Shown here: piece after piece, positions 13,198-23,782 of the stretch
Position numbering within the stretch: the stretch's first letter is position 1
Layout: every line of letters starts with the position of its first letter
Assembly (NCBI GenBank): GCA_034509735.1
Contig: JACGWO010000004.1
Coordinates: forward strand, 17,899,395-17,963,394
Direction: 5' to 3'
DNA: 64,000 nucleotides
DNA from: Sesamum alatum
Lineage: Eukaryota; Streptophyta; Magnoliopsida; Lamiales; Pedaliaceae
The notes under the pieces: model-generated
The model's database searches: none
The model's input: only the letters and a program-made list of their open reading frames with translations
What the model was told of the DNA's origin: nothing
Translations under genes and position numbers: made by a program

Positions 13198-13802
13198 AAA
13201 TAATCTATATGACATTGAATGTAAATAAGAGTTGTTCATAATTGGTGTTTTGTTTAAATGCAGTGTATTTATTTTGTCCTTAAAATATAAATATCCTCTA
13301 TATGCGATGTTTATTTCTGTTGTAATCTATTTGGGCTCAAGCAAGCCAAGTTCGAATGGCCTCCAAGACTTGTCTAGAAAAGAAATTCAAGGGATTTCAA
13401 AACCAGTCTAAAAAAGACCTTTAGTTATTTTAGAATTTGTTCGAAAAAGATAAGGAACTTTAAATGAAGACCTTGAATTATACTAAACCGATTTTGACAA
13501 CTTGTCTGCAACAGATGAGTAACTCTAAATTTACGTGGATTAAAAGAATTTATTAAAACACACTTATGTTAAAAAGATAGTTGGGATGCAAAAGGAGGTC
13601 TAATGATCCTCAACCTAAAAAAACTTATCTGTTTTCATCTCAGACACGTCGTTCTTGACATAGAGATGCAATAGGGAGTGAATAAAGCGCAATTGTGTCA
13701 TTTGAGTCATGGACACAATCAGACGAGTCTAAGCTTCAAAACAAAGTCTAAATAATTTGATGTGTAAGATCTTGGGTATGGATATTGTACATTTATTGTT
13801 GT
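13198..13802. other. Non-coding stretch after the Ty3 pol tail
   Basis: This should contain the 3' untranslated region and perhaps a decayed 3' LTR of the Ty3 element, but I see no clear LTR ends, purine tract or repeat of the 7.1-7.7 kb sequence. Nothing else is recognisable. Confidence 0.4.
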
Positions 13803-14210
13803 ATGAATTGGGTATAGATAACTTATGGTTGAAATGGTATTAATAGTTTTTACATATAATGTGTTTGACATAATAAGCTTCAAAATCGGTAGCATGTGTG
13901 GTATAAGATGCCGTTGCTGATTTTATGGTTATTATTGGGTATTGTTACCTTTACAATCCACCAATATTATGTATTGATTAATAACTATCTCTTCTTGAAC
14001 ATTGTGTACTGTTGCCGCAAACATGAACTAATGGACGAAAATGGTGGATGATATACCGTTCAATATTGTAATTCAAATTTCTTTTGACTTTAATATTCAA
14101 CTTGGCATGCATAAACTTCATAGTGATTGGCACATGTAACTATTAAAGCCTAAACTAGAAATAGCAAGAATCAACTTGATTATTCTAGAATATATTGCAT
14201 AACATCAAAC
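13803..14210 (+). repeat. Segmental duplicate, copy 1 (A part)
   Basis: About 400 bp that aligns end to end with 16319-16726, with point differences and small indels. Shared landmarks include AGCATGTGTGG, TTACCTTTACAATCCAC, TTAATAACTATCTCTTC and TCAACTTGATTAT. In copy 1 the duplicate is cut by a solo LTR at 14216-15155; the second part of the unit resumes at 15178. Confidence 0.85.
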
Positions 14211-14215
14211 TTATC

Positions 14216-15155
14216 TGTAAATAAATTTTCGTGTTCCTAAATTTATCGAAAAAAAATATTACAAATAGATTTCTTGAATTCAATTTGAGTATTTGTGGGT
14301 GCGAAATCTCTACTTGAAACCTCTAATTCTTCTCTTCAAGAATGTGATCTTTGACTTCGGCAACTTTGGAGGTGAAACTCAATGTTGGATCTCCTTTAAC
14401 ATTAACTTTGATTTTGAATAACGTTAATTTGGGGGGCGTTGACTTGTTCTCGAATTAAACGTTATAAACTTAAAGATATTTGACGTGAATTTAGGATATT
14501 TCTTAGTGGATTTGAGACTTTGATCTTCCGCCAAGGTGTATTTTCGTCTTGATAGCGTTAATTCGCCGGTCTTCGTACTTCTTCTCGAATTAAACACTGA
14601 CTTTGGATGATTTCCGCAACGAATGCCTTGAATCTTGCCTTGAACGCCGTGGATCTTCCTTGATTTGTGCTTGAGAGGATTTCGGGACTTATTGAGTGCT
14701 CTCTTGCTTGTATCTTCAATTGTATGTGTGTGTGTGTGTGTCAAATGAGTTCCAAAGACCCCTTTATATAGCTGTCAAAAAGGTAGAGTTGTGGTGGACT
14801 TGACCACTATTTTTGAATTATCTCTTTATTTTAATTTAAAAAGATAAATACATTAAATATTTAGGAAGACATGATTGGTCAATTTCGATATTATCTCCTT
14901 ACTTTTTGTATTTTTCAAAGAGATAATATGAGAAATATTTGTCTAGATTTGATTGGCCAAAACACCCCAATTTGCCACTTGTCGGCCGTCGATTTGATGA
15001 CGAAATATATATTAAAATATTAATTACATTAACTATTTATATTTGAAATTAATTTAGTAAATTCCAAAATATAAATAGAAAATATTATAATTGATAAATA
15101 ATATATATTTTTCACTTGTCGTCATTTGATTGGGTGCAAAATTTATTTGTCTACA
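14216..15155 (-). repeat. Solo LTR of a Tat-like Ty3 element (940 bp, minus)
   Basis: Begins TG and ends CA. On the minus strand it starts TGTAGACAAATAAATTTTGC, a start I associate with plant Ty3/Tat LTRs. A minus-strand TATA box (CTATATAAAGG, about 14763-14774) sits in its middle, followed by a short CA repeat. The 5 bp flanks are TTATC (14211-14215) and GTATC (15156-15160), a target duplication with one mismatch. No internal coding region or second LTR is present, so it is a solo LTR. Confidence 0.75.
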
Positions 15156-15177
15156 GTATCTTTAAAAAAAAAAATCA

Positions 15178-15276
15178 GACGTATAGGTACACTTGCATCT
15201 AGTCAATATGATAGACGCCATAAACGGTCTCTTAAGCTTGTGAGAATCACTTTGTTCCCTCATCTTCACTTCCTAA
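15178..15276 (+). repeat. Segmental duplicate, copy 1 (B part, truncated MITE end)
   Basis: The roughly 100 bp align with 16733-16830. They include the 9 bp sequence CTAGTCAAT that flanks the complete MITE of copy 2, plus about its first 70 bp. The match stops at CTTCCTAA, so the MITE is truncated here. Confidence 0.8.
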
Positions 15277-16318
15277 TGTAGCTCTCCCACAACACTACGC
15301 TTATTATCGCTAATTAGTGTTCACCATCATTAACTATAACCTGTCTTATAAGAAATTGACATTTTAAACCAATAAGACAATTTCTATTTTTATCAATATA
15401 TTATATAGACATCACGGGTTGACATACGTCATCAAGTATAAGGAAAGGAGAAAAGTGAGGGTTCTAGTTATTTCAAAACTTAAAATACAAATTCCTTAAA
15501 AGTCTAATATCTACGTAATTCTATAGCTAGAACTCCAAACTGAAAATATCACTGCTAACCCACCTAGCAATATTGAAGCACGACTTATCATCCAATTCGG
15601 TTAGTGAATGTGAATTGTCTCCTAAAAAATATATGGCAAGGAATGAGTTACCCACTCAATAAGTATAATTAAGTAGCCTATATATATATATACATACGTA
15701 GTAAGACAAATTTCATGCAGTGAAATCAACCAACCAATATTCGTTACACAATTACCACAAAACCACAAAGGAACCAATTCCGCACATTCTTTTATCAGTC
15801 CACAATGAAATTTATATTTGAAATTATTGTTTATTTTCTTAGTGCCCTGGTTACCCTAGCTAGAGTATATTCATGATTTTGCCAGCTTTGATCATCTCAA
15901 TCAATATCATATAATCGCCGGCACAAAGTACCCATCGCATGTAATATCCCCACGCCAACCAAGTGTGTAGCAATATCAGTACAGGGCATCACACCGAACA
16001 TGGCACCCCAAACCACCCTAGTGTGTAGCCGCTAGCACTGGATATTCCCTGCTGCCCGGAATACCCCGGTACCTTTCGCGCAATGGCACTTTGTTGTATG
16101 TTTATCATGACAACACACAGCTCATCGTTAATCATATCATCGTAAACCATTGAATATGCTCCAAATTAGGTAAGTCATCTCTTCATCTCAAAATATACAT
16201 AATTCCCATCAATAACTTCACCGTGAAGTTCCATTCAACAATCAATATCCCATCATTCAATTTCATTCCACAATCAAATACAACATCGCACAATCATTCA
16301 TACGTCTTTCTTATTTTA
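15277..16318. other. Intergenic DNA without recognisable genes
   Basis: No coding region, repeat family or RNA gene is recognisable. A short TA run lies near 15680. Confidence 0.5.
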
Positions 16319-16726
16319 TGAATTGGGGTAGATAACTGATGGGTTTATATGGTATTAGTACTTTTAAAAGATAATGTGTTTGACATGTTAAGCTTCAGAA
16401 TCAGTAGCATGTGTGGCATAAGATGTCGTTGTTGATTTTGTGGTTATTAGAGTGTAATTTTTACCTTTACAATCCACTAATTATGTATTGGTTAATAACT
16501 ATCTCTTCCTGAACATTGTAATTAGTTGCCTCGACATGAACTCATGGACGACAATGGATGGAAAAATGGTGGATGATATGTCGTTCGATATTATAATTTA
16601 AATTTCTTTGGGTTTTATGTTCAACTTGGCATACGTGAACTACATAGTATTGGGACATGTAACTATTAAGGCCTAAACAAAAAATATTAGAAATCAACTT
16701 GATTATCCTAGAATCTATTTCATAAT
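16319..16726 (+). repeat. Segmental duplicate, copy 2 (A part)
   Basis: Second copy of the 13803-14210 segment, uninterrupted and running directly into the MITE flank at 16733-16760. Its continuity shows that the 940 bp solo LTR in copy 1 is an insertion. Confidence 0.85.
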
Positions 16727-16760
16727 AGCAGATGTATAGGTACAATTGCATCTAGTCAAT

Positions 16761-17134
16761 ATGGTAGATGCCATAAATGGTCCCTTAAGCTGGGGCCTGA
16801 AATAACTTTGTTCCCTCATCTTCATTTCCTAACTTATTGTCCCTAAGGTTCATATTATGTTCCATTGCAATCCCTCCATCAACTTTCCAACGAAGAAGTC
16901 ATCGAATTTTCAAATTTTTGAGGGTAAAATTTGTCAATTAAATTTAGTTAATTCAAACCTGACTTGACGATTTTACCCTCCAAAAATTAAAATTTTGGTG
17001 ACTTTTTGCCTAAAAATTGACCAAAGGACTAGAATGAGACAAAATATAAACTTTAGGAATGACAAAGTCAAGAAATGAAGATGAGAGACTGAAGTGATTT
17101 AAACAAAAACTTGAGGGACTATTTGACATTTATC
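16761..17134. mobile_element. MULE-type MITE, 374 bp, 9 bp target duplication
   Basis: Flanked by identical 9 bp repeats CTAGTCAAT (16752-16760 and 17135-17143). The ends form a long imperfect inverted repeat covering most of the element: TAAATGGTCCCTTAAG near the left end against, on the other strand, AAATAGTCCCTCAAG. Both arms share a CTCATCTTCATTTC block and a GAGGGTAAAAT-like block near the centre. A 9 bp duplication with long inverted ends is the Mutator-like pattern. It has no coding capacity. Confidence 0.8.
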
Positions 17135-17143
17135 CTAGTCAAT

Positions 17144-17618
17144 GTTTTCAATATACAAAAGTAAGTTATATAAGAGGACTTCTTTCAATTACCTACATAA
17201 TTGTAAATTCGATACCATCTGAAAATTCAAGCTAGTCCATCACTTTTACATGTATTGTGAACCTAGTTTCCTTCAAAGGATTGGGCTAAATATCCGGCTC
17301 AATCCCACATAATTGGATGTTCACTTTAGAACAGGTCAACATGTGATTAGTTGCAAAGGTCCATCACTATTTACATAAATTTAGGATAATTCCCAGATTA
17401 CAATCCAAACTTGCAAAGGTCCATCATTATAATCTGACTGATTTTTGGCAAATTACAATCGAAACTTGAAAAGCCAACCCACTGAATTACTTTTGGGAAA
17501 TTTTATCCTCATATAGCCATAACCAAATTAAGACTTAAATAACTCCTTTTTTTTAGCTAAATTTTTCATAATATTTTTAGACACAATTAAATGGGTTTTA
17601 CAATGTGTTCTCCTCCTC

Positions 17619-17703
<85 letters not shown>

Positions 17704-18722
17704 GTGTTAATGAAATCTGGTAATTTACAGTCAATTGGTTCAATCGCTCAAAAACCAAATACAACAAACTTCTCCAAATTGCACTTGCCATTCAACTCCA
17801 TCTTTCAAAAATGACTCATACAACAACCTAAATTATAAGCTGGACACTATATCTGTGAATTATGGAATGGAAGACCGGTGAATACATGCTCAAGGAGTAC
17901 TAAATTAAGGCAGTGGCACATAAAAAGAAAAAAAATACAGAAGACGACTTACCACCACCACCCTGTCGGAGACTCCATGGAGGGTTTTCCCATTGTCGGT
18001 CTCACTCGAACTTCAACTAGTCGTCCACTATTGATCCCTCATTAGGTTCGAAGTATTTGGCAATGAAGAAATGCGACCAGAAGAACCTAAAGCAAAGCCC
18101 ATAATTGGTTTGATTGTTTGAGGAAGAAGACATTATTTCATAATTAGTTTGGTTGTTTGAGGAAGAATGAACAGAGTTACACACAGTTGTTTTCTTTCTT
18201 TTTTCTTGATACTTTTACTTGAAAACTAAACAAGAAAAAAGGAAAAAGTTTCAAAAAAAAAACTATGAAAAATTGCTAATAGAAAAGAAAAAATTGCTGA
18301 ATTTTTTTTCTATGAAGTAATTCTTATGCCTACTGATTTAGTAGTGATTTGAAATTATGAAAAATAATTTATAAGCTCAATCTTCAAAAGGCATGCATTT
18401 TATCCTTACTAGTAAATATGAGATTAATATAGTCAAAATTATAATCATACATAAAAAAAATAGAAGTATCCTATTTATATTTTAATCACACTTTTATCCA
18501 TCACCATTTTATGCCATCCTAATACGTCAACTGGGTCCGAGTGGACGATAATTTTGGGATTGCATTTGTGATTATTTAGTGGCATGTTATACTTACATGG
18601 TAGAAATTTGGGGTAGATTGAGGAATTCTCAAATCTACCCATAATAAGATAAAAATTTCTTGTCGAATGGAAACAAACTACATCTTCTCTCATATGCTTA
18701 GCTCTTTATGGGTGATGAGAGA
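17144..18722. other. Intergenic DNA, no gene seen
   Basis: Plain AT-rich sequence apart from the CT tract at 17619-17701. The stretch ATTACAATCCAAACTTG near 17400 and ATTACAATCGAAACTTG near 17454 is a short local near-repeat. Open frames spanning the CT tract are dinucleotide artefacts. Confidence 0.5.
17619..17701. repeat. CT/AG dinucleotide microsatellite
   Basis: An almost pure CT repeat of about 80 bp with one slip (TT at 17640-17641). Confidence 0.95.
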
Positions 18723-18936
18723 TCATAAGATGGAAACAAGATCAATATCCATAAGCAAGCTCTTGAAAGCATATCTCTCCCTAAAACTATAATATTTAGT
18801 GCACATAAAGCTAGAGATTAGCAAGCAAGACAAGACGGCGCCTCCGATTGCCAACACCACTAGTGACGAAACCATAGCTACCATGAAATATACCGTTCTT
18901 ACACCCATCAGCACCTTCTTCCACCACCACTCACCC
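18723..18936 (-). pseudogene. Small membrane-protein gene, main (3') part, disrupted
   Basis: Minus-strand coding sequence lacking its first codons, which lie 32 kb away at 51290-51305. Removing the retrotransposon nest and one TSD copy restores a continuous frame of 74 codons plus stop (18723-18725). The N-terminus would read MMVKGEWWWKKVLMGVRTV. One strongly hydrophobic segment follows (VAMVSSLVVLAIGGAVLSCL), continuing into LLISSF. Then comes a basic, aromatic stretch with YYSFRERYAFKSLL and DIDLVS before the stop. It resembles the start of uncharacterised plant multi-pass membrane proteins with a RYAFKSS...DIPLVS motif (recalled from memory). Those continue with more membrane segments, so this copy may already have been 3'-truncated. 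No continuation is visible below 18723. Confidence 0.65.
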
Positions 18937-21475
18937 TGTTAGAATAAGTGACCGTGAAGCCAATCTTGTTAGGCTTACATAACCTATTTCTGACATTAGG
19001 TATTTAAATAAAGTTTATGCTGAATAAAAGTGATGTTCAGTTACGACATTAATACTTTGATTGTGTTCACTTAAAGCTTTATATCTATAACTGTTCAATA
19101 CACAAACAAAGCCCATAGACCGAAAGGTTAAGCCAAGAAACTGGACTGCGCGTAGAATGGCAAGTCATGAAATTAGTTTTTGTGGATCGGTCTGAAATAC
19201 TCCAAGTCAAAGGACCTCAAGATTGGGTATGGAAGGTCCATTTGAGACTTGCACTAAGTAATTGCAGTCGCGTTTCATCGACAAGAGATGACAGTCGTCC
19301 ATGCAATACTAGTGGGTTAGCCAGCTCGCTGCCGGCTGACTGAGATGAAAGATTGTGGATCGTCCCGGAAAATAGCGCGAATGCGGAAGCGCGGTATAAA
19401 ATAAAATACAAAAATTAAAACATATTTTGAATTAATTAAAGAACACGTTCAAGGGGTGTACCCTTGAAGTTCCCGGGCGTTCGGTGTATCTCATGAATTA
19501 AAAGCATAAAAGGAATCATGGAGGCCATAGGATTAAAAATAAAGAGAAATGAAAATTTAAACCGGAACCTACCGATTGTCGTTTTCGTCTTCTAACCGCT
19601 ACTCGCGTTGTTCCCCGTTTTGCTTCAAATCCCGTATGTGAGACTCTCCAAACAGTAACACGCAATCCACTCACGTATCTTGTACGTCGTGCTAGCGAAC
19701 GAACAAGTAATATTTTGGAGAGGATGAATTAATCACATGTTATTAATTAACGGTATTAATTATCCTAAGTTCAATTGTTCCAAGAACAAAAGAACAAGAA
19801 AAGTATTTTCTTGTGAAAGAGGGCGGACGAGAGAGAGAGCCGAAAATTTTTTGTGTGTGTGTGTGTGTGTGTGTTGGAATTTCATCACTCTTCAAATAGT
19901 GAGGGGCTAGGACTATATATAGAGGAGGAGTTTAATCCTCTTCAAACTCCAACTCTTAGAAGACTATTTTGACTAGGATTTTGACCTAGTCAAAGTCCTA
20001 GTCAAAGTAGTATTTGACCTAGTCAAATTAAATCCTAGCCATCCATCTCTCCTTTTAATCTCAACCATTAATTTAATTTAATGGAATATTTAAAACCTAT
20101 TTAAATATTCCAAAGGGCAATAAATAAATATAATAAATAAAATATTTATTCTAGGCCCATTAAATTAATTTTTCTACTAAATCTAATTTATTAGCTTAAT
20201 CCCTTTTATCTAATAAAAGGAATTAATTCTCTCCAAGAAAATAAAGGACCCGATTAAATCCAATTTAATCATTCCATTTCTCCAATATTTAATTCAAATT
20301 AAATACTTAATGTGTGTGGATTGTGTGTGACTTTTTAGGTTCACCTTTCAGCTAGACTTGGTCGGATTCCTAGAATCCGTCCGTTACCATGGGTGGCCAT
20401 CTAGCAACAGTCCATGACACTAGAGACTAGGTGAAAAAAAATCGGGGATGAACATGAGATGACTCGTGGGAATCGTCATATGGGAAACCTTGAGTGGGTT
20501 GGTCGATATGACTTCGATTCCCGTTTCCGACAGTATGAGATTGTTCTTCGAACTTGAGGGACTATTGTGGTCACATACACACCATGCCTGTATCCTAGGT
20601 TTGGCAAGAGTCTATCAAGTCGAGAGACTTGGTTGCTATAAGCCCTATCTAGTGCAGTCAAGATGTGTAGTGTGGACAGTATGTCCCAATATAGAATTCG
20701 TCTCCTGTGAAACGATTGAAAGTAGTGTCTCACTTATACTCTGAGACTCATCCACCATAAATCTGTCCCCACAGTGACTGAACAGTGGGATGGAATCCCA
20801 GTAACATTTAGTGTGGACGAGCCTAGACTTAAGTCAAGAATGGGTACCGACATCCAAGGTCCATACCCTAGACTATAGTTGTGAGATAGTAGACGGAAGG
20901 ACATGCTTGTCGTAGTAGACGGAAGGACATGCGTGCTCAAGAGGTAGTACACTCTCATCTCACATACACGCACACCACACGGCCGCCTCTCTCCATCTCT
21001 CATCCCCTTCTCCTCTATTCACTCCAAGAAAGCCCCTAGTTTCCTTGTTTTTGATACAAGGGAACACTAGACGAATCAATCACGTTAATTCATAGCGCTA
21101 GGTTGATTCGTCCTCCCTTCTTCTTCTTGATCTCTTGCTAGCATAGAAAATCAAGATCCAGTGAATTGCGTGGATGATTTAGAGGGTTCCTACTTTGGAA
21201 TCTCGGTGGCAAAATGTGGAACAACGCGTGTAGCGGTACGAAGAAAAACTACAACGGGTAAGTCACGTTCTTTATGCTTTCTTCGTTATAAACCCTATGG
21301 CCTCCATGAATGCAACATGCTTATTTTTCATTAATTCATGAGATACACCGAATGCACGGGAGGTTCAAGGTAACACCCCTTGAATGACCTCTTTAAATTC
21401 TATAGTTTATGCATGATTTACGTTTCTTGCTTTTATTATCGCGCTTCCTCCCGGGACCATCCACATATCGTTACA
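18937..21475 (+). repeat. Copia-A 5' LTR, interrupted and internally deleted
   Basis: Starts TGTTAGAATAAGTGACC and ends ATATCGTTACA just before the primer site. It is split by the solo LTR at 19346-20454. Compared with the 3' LTR it lacks about 600 bp (equivalent to about 50135-50745), the part containing the TATA box. Next to the deletion GTAGACGGAAGGACATGC is duplicated in tandem (near 20890 and 20915). Confidence 0.88.
19346..20454 (-). repeat. Short solo LTR (1109 bp, minus) inside the Copia-A 5' LTR
   Basis: Starts TGAAAGATTGTGGATCG and ends GGGGATGAACA, flanked by perfect 5 bp duplications TGAGA (19341-19345 and 20455-20459). The sequence matches the Copia-C LTR from its end (38623) through to GGGGATGAACA, but lacks the further roughly 880 bp that Copia-C has beyond that point. 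It keeps a minus-strand TATA box (CTATATATAGTCC, about 19911-19923). It is therefore a solo LTR of a Copia-C relative with a much shorter U3. Confidence 0.82.
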
Positions 21476-21476
21476 A

Positions 21477-21489
21477 TGGTATCAGAGCC
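21477..21489 (+). promoter_or_regulatory. Copia-A primer-binding site
   Basis: TGGTATCAGAGCC lies one base after the 5' LTR end. This is the usual plant copia primer site, complementary to the 3' end of initiator tRNA-Met. Confidence 0.9.
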
Positions 21490-22396
21490 TAGTTCGGTGT
21501 ATAGGCCTAGGGTTTTATGTGCTATACGTTATATGCATATTTTACGCGGCTTTAATTTCTATTTTAAAGCATGTCGTAAGTTGTATGGTTTATCGCGTTA
21601 ATTTTGCACTTGGAATTTGGATCATGGATTTCATGTAATTCTTGAATTATTTTCTTGATTTCCTGGATAAAACGGGGCAGAAAGAATCGAAAAAAATAGA
21701 AAAAGATGATCATAAAGCCCTTAGACCGAATGTATAGTTTATTTTATGTTGGGCCTGTGTGCCTCGTTTTAATTATTTTCTTTCTCTTTCTGGTTGCCTT
21801 GATATAATAAGGCCTTCTTTCTCCCTCCTTATGTACTCCCCCGGGTGTTCGTCGGGGTTTTTTTTAAATTGTAATGAGAGTAGATAGAAGTGAGGTTTTC
21901 TTTTTAATTCTTGTAAATGAATAAGATAAAGGATGGTCTAGAAGGATGATTCCAAGGAGTTCCATGGAGATCCATAGCCAAGGAGGCCCTGTGGACGAAG
22001 AGGCAAGGCCCATCAGTGTGTTGATGGGTTTCTACTATTAAATGTAATAGTGTAGGACCAACCCTAGATTGACCATTGATACACTACGGGCTCAATGGGT
22101 CGCATAGGATTCGGGCTTGTGATTATCTAACAGGGGCGTGCTAGGATTTTATTTTTTCATGTGGAATGTATGATGGATGAATGGTTTATTTATCATGTTC
22201 TTGTAAGCATGCAAATTGTATTATGCATATGTTTATGTATAATGTGTGATGAGGTCTCGGTCTTTCAAAACTCTCACTTGGTTGGACCAAGCTAAAATAT
22301 TAGACCCCTAATAAATGGACTAAAACCTAAGTTGTTCGTTCAAGCTTTCCATCCATGACAAAGTGAGGAAGCTAGTTTCAGTCAATTGCGTGGTCT

Positions 22397-22490
22397 CACG
22401 AGTCGTGGCACGTCTTTTGTCATGAAAATAAGCTGCAAGTTTGTTGTGAACGAAGTGAATACACTCCTGTTACCCGTCTCACGAGTCGTG
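22397..22490 (+). promoter_or_regulatory. Twin CACGAGTCGTG motifs in the Copia-A leader
   Basis: The interrupted palindrome CACGAGTCGTG occurs at 22397-22407 and 22480-22490, each inside TCTCACGAGTCGTGG. The same pair is present in the leaders of Copia-B and Copia-C at nearly the same spacing, so it is conserved across diverged elements. Function is unknown; an RNA hairpin or a protein-binding site are options. Confidence 0.75.
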
Positions 22491-22865
22491 GGGGTAGCAG
22501 TGCGTGCTATGATTCGGTTGATTGGGTTGGGTCCAACGCTTGAGTAACGTGATTCGCATAGAGCCCTCGGGATCACGTAAATAGGTGAGACAAAACATCT
22601 TGGGAATCTCATTGGACGAGAATGGTATGGAATACCTCCCACAAAGTTATTTTCCATGTAAATCGTAAAGCGGGGTGTAGAGAATTTCGTTGTGGATCCC
22701 AAGCCCACTAGGAAAAGGTTTCCTGAAAACAACGTTTGAGAGTGGCGCGTTTTCATAGAAATAGTGGGAGCATTAAATGACTGAAGTCTAAGTCTTTAAT
22801 TTATTATTTAGCACCACTTTATTTTTGTTGACTGTATGCTTTTATTTTAAATGTAGATTTAAACA

Positions 22866-23720
22866 ATGTCTAAGAATCCATTATCCTGCATACTTGAGAC
22901 AAATAAATTCAATGGAACAAACTATAACGACTGGTTGCGCAACTGAGAATGGTCCTCAATTATGAGAACCAAGGCTATGTCATGGACAAGCCATTTCCTT
23001 GGACTTTGCCAGAAGGATCCACGCCGGAAGAACGTGAGATGTTCGAAATTTGGCACCAGGATAACCGAAAAGTCTGTAGCGTCATATTAGCATCTATGAC
23101 TAATGAGATGCAGAAACAGTATGAGAGGCTAGACGATGTTCCTTCCATAATGGCTCACTTGAAGGATTAACCGGCATACTCGGTATGTCACTACGAAGGC
23201 ATTCTTTGGAACTAAGATGACCGAAAGATCCTCTGTACATGAGAAGGGGTCAAGATGCTTACCTTAGTGGAAAGGCTCAAAGACCTCAAAGCAGGACTCG
23301 ACAACAAGACGTACATTGATGTGATCCTTCAGTCACTCCCACCCTCCTTCGACCAATTTATTATTAACTCGAACATGAATGCACTTGAGAAGGGCATACA
23401 TGAGTTAATTAGTATGTTGGTCCAACACGAGGCAATGACCAAAAAATCTGCACCGTCAGTATTGATTAGAGAGGCTTCAACTTCCAAAACGAAAGGTAAG
23501 GGTGTCGGACGTTGGAAAAGGAAGAAGGGAAAAGGAAAGGCCGCCACAGCCGCTGCAAATGCTAAGACCATTCACGTTGTCAAAGTGGGGAAAGGCAAGG
23601 GGAAGAGGAAGATTGGCTCGGAGCAACAATCGAGGGAAAATGACATATGCGTTAATTACCATGAGAAAGGGCATTAGAAGAGGGATTGCCCTAAATTCCT
23701 CTCTGAGCAAGGTATGTTTG
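22866..23720 (+). pseudogene. Copia-A gag, frameshifted
   Basis: Starts with MSKNPLSCILETNKFNGTNY, the same Gag start as Copia-B and Copia-C. A one-base loss near 22942 causes an immediate stop. A second lesion near 23168 loses about 16 bases. The frame resumes at 23255 and runs through the lysine-rich region to the zinc knuckle (CVNYHEKGH), where tryptophan is replaced by TAG (23675-23677). The second zinc ligand is tyrosine instead of cysteine. Gag would form the cytoplasmic particle that packages element RNA. Confidence 0.85.
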
Positions 23721-23782
23721 TGGTTGAGGTTAATATGATCACTAACTCTACTTCATGGGTATTAGATACCGGCTGTGGAGCT

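Noticed and set aside
17528..17814. Serine/leucine and arginine/glutamate repeat proteins
   Set aside because: Direct translation of a CT/AG microsatellite.
20466..20744. Open frames on both strands in the Copia-A 5' LTR, also seen at 49679-49957 in the 3' LTR
   Set aside because: They are LTR sequence, conserved only because the LTRs are copies. There is no coding signature and both strands are open.
21477..21489. tRNA-like match
   Set aside because: Only the short primer-binding complement of tRNA-Met is present, not a tRNA gene.
22382..22756. 124-codon minus-strand frame in the Copia-A leader
   Set aside because: Antisense to the leader and not kept open in the homologous Copia-B and Copia-C leaders.
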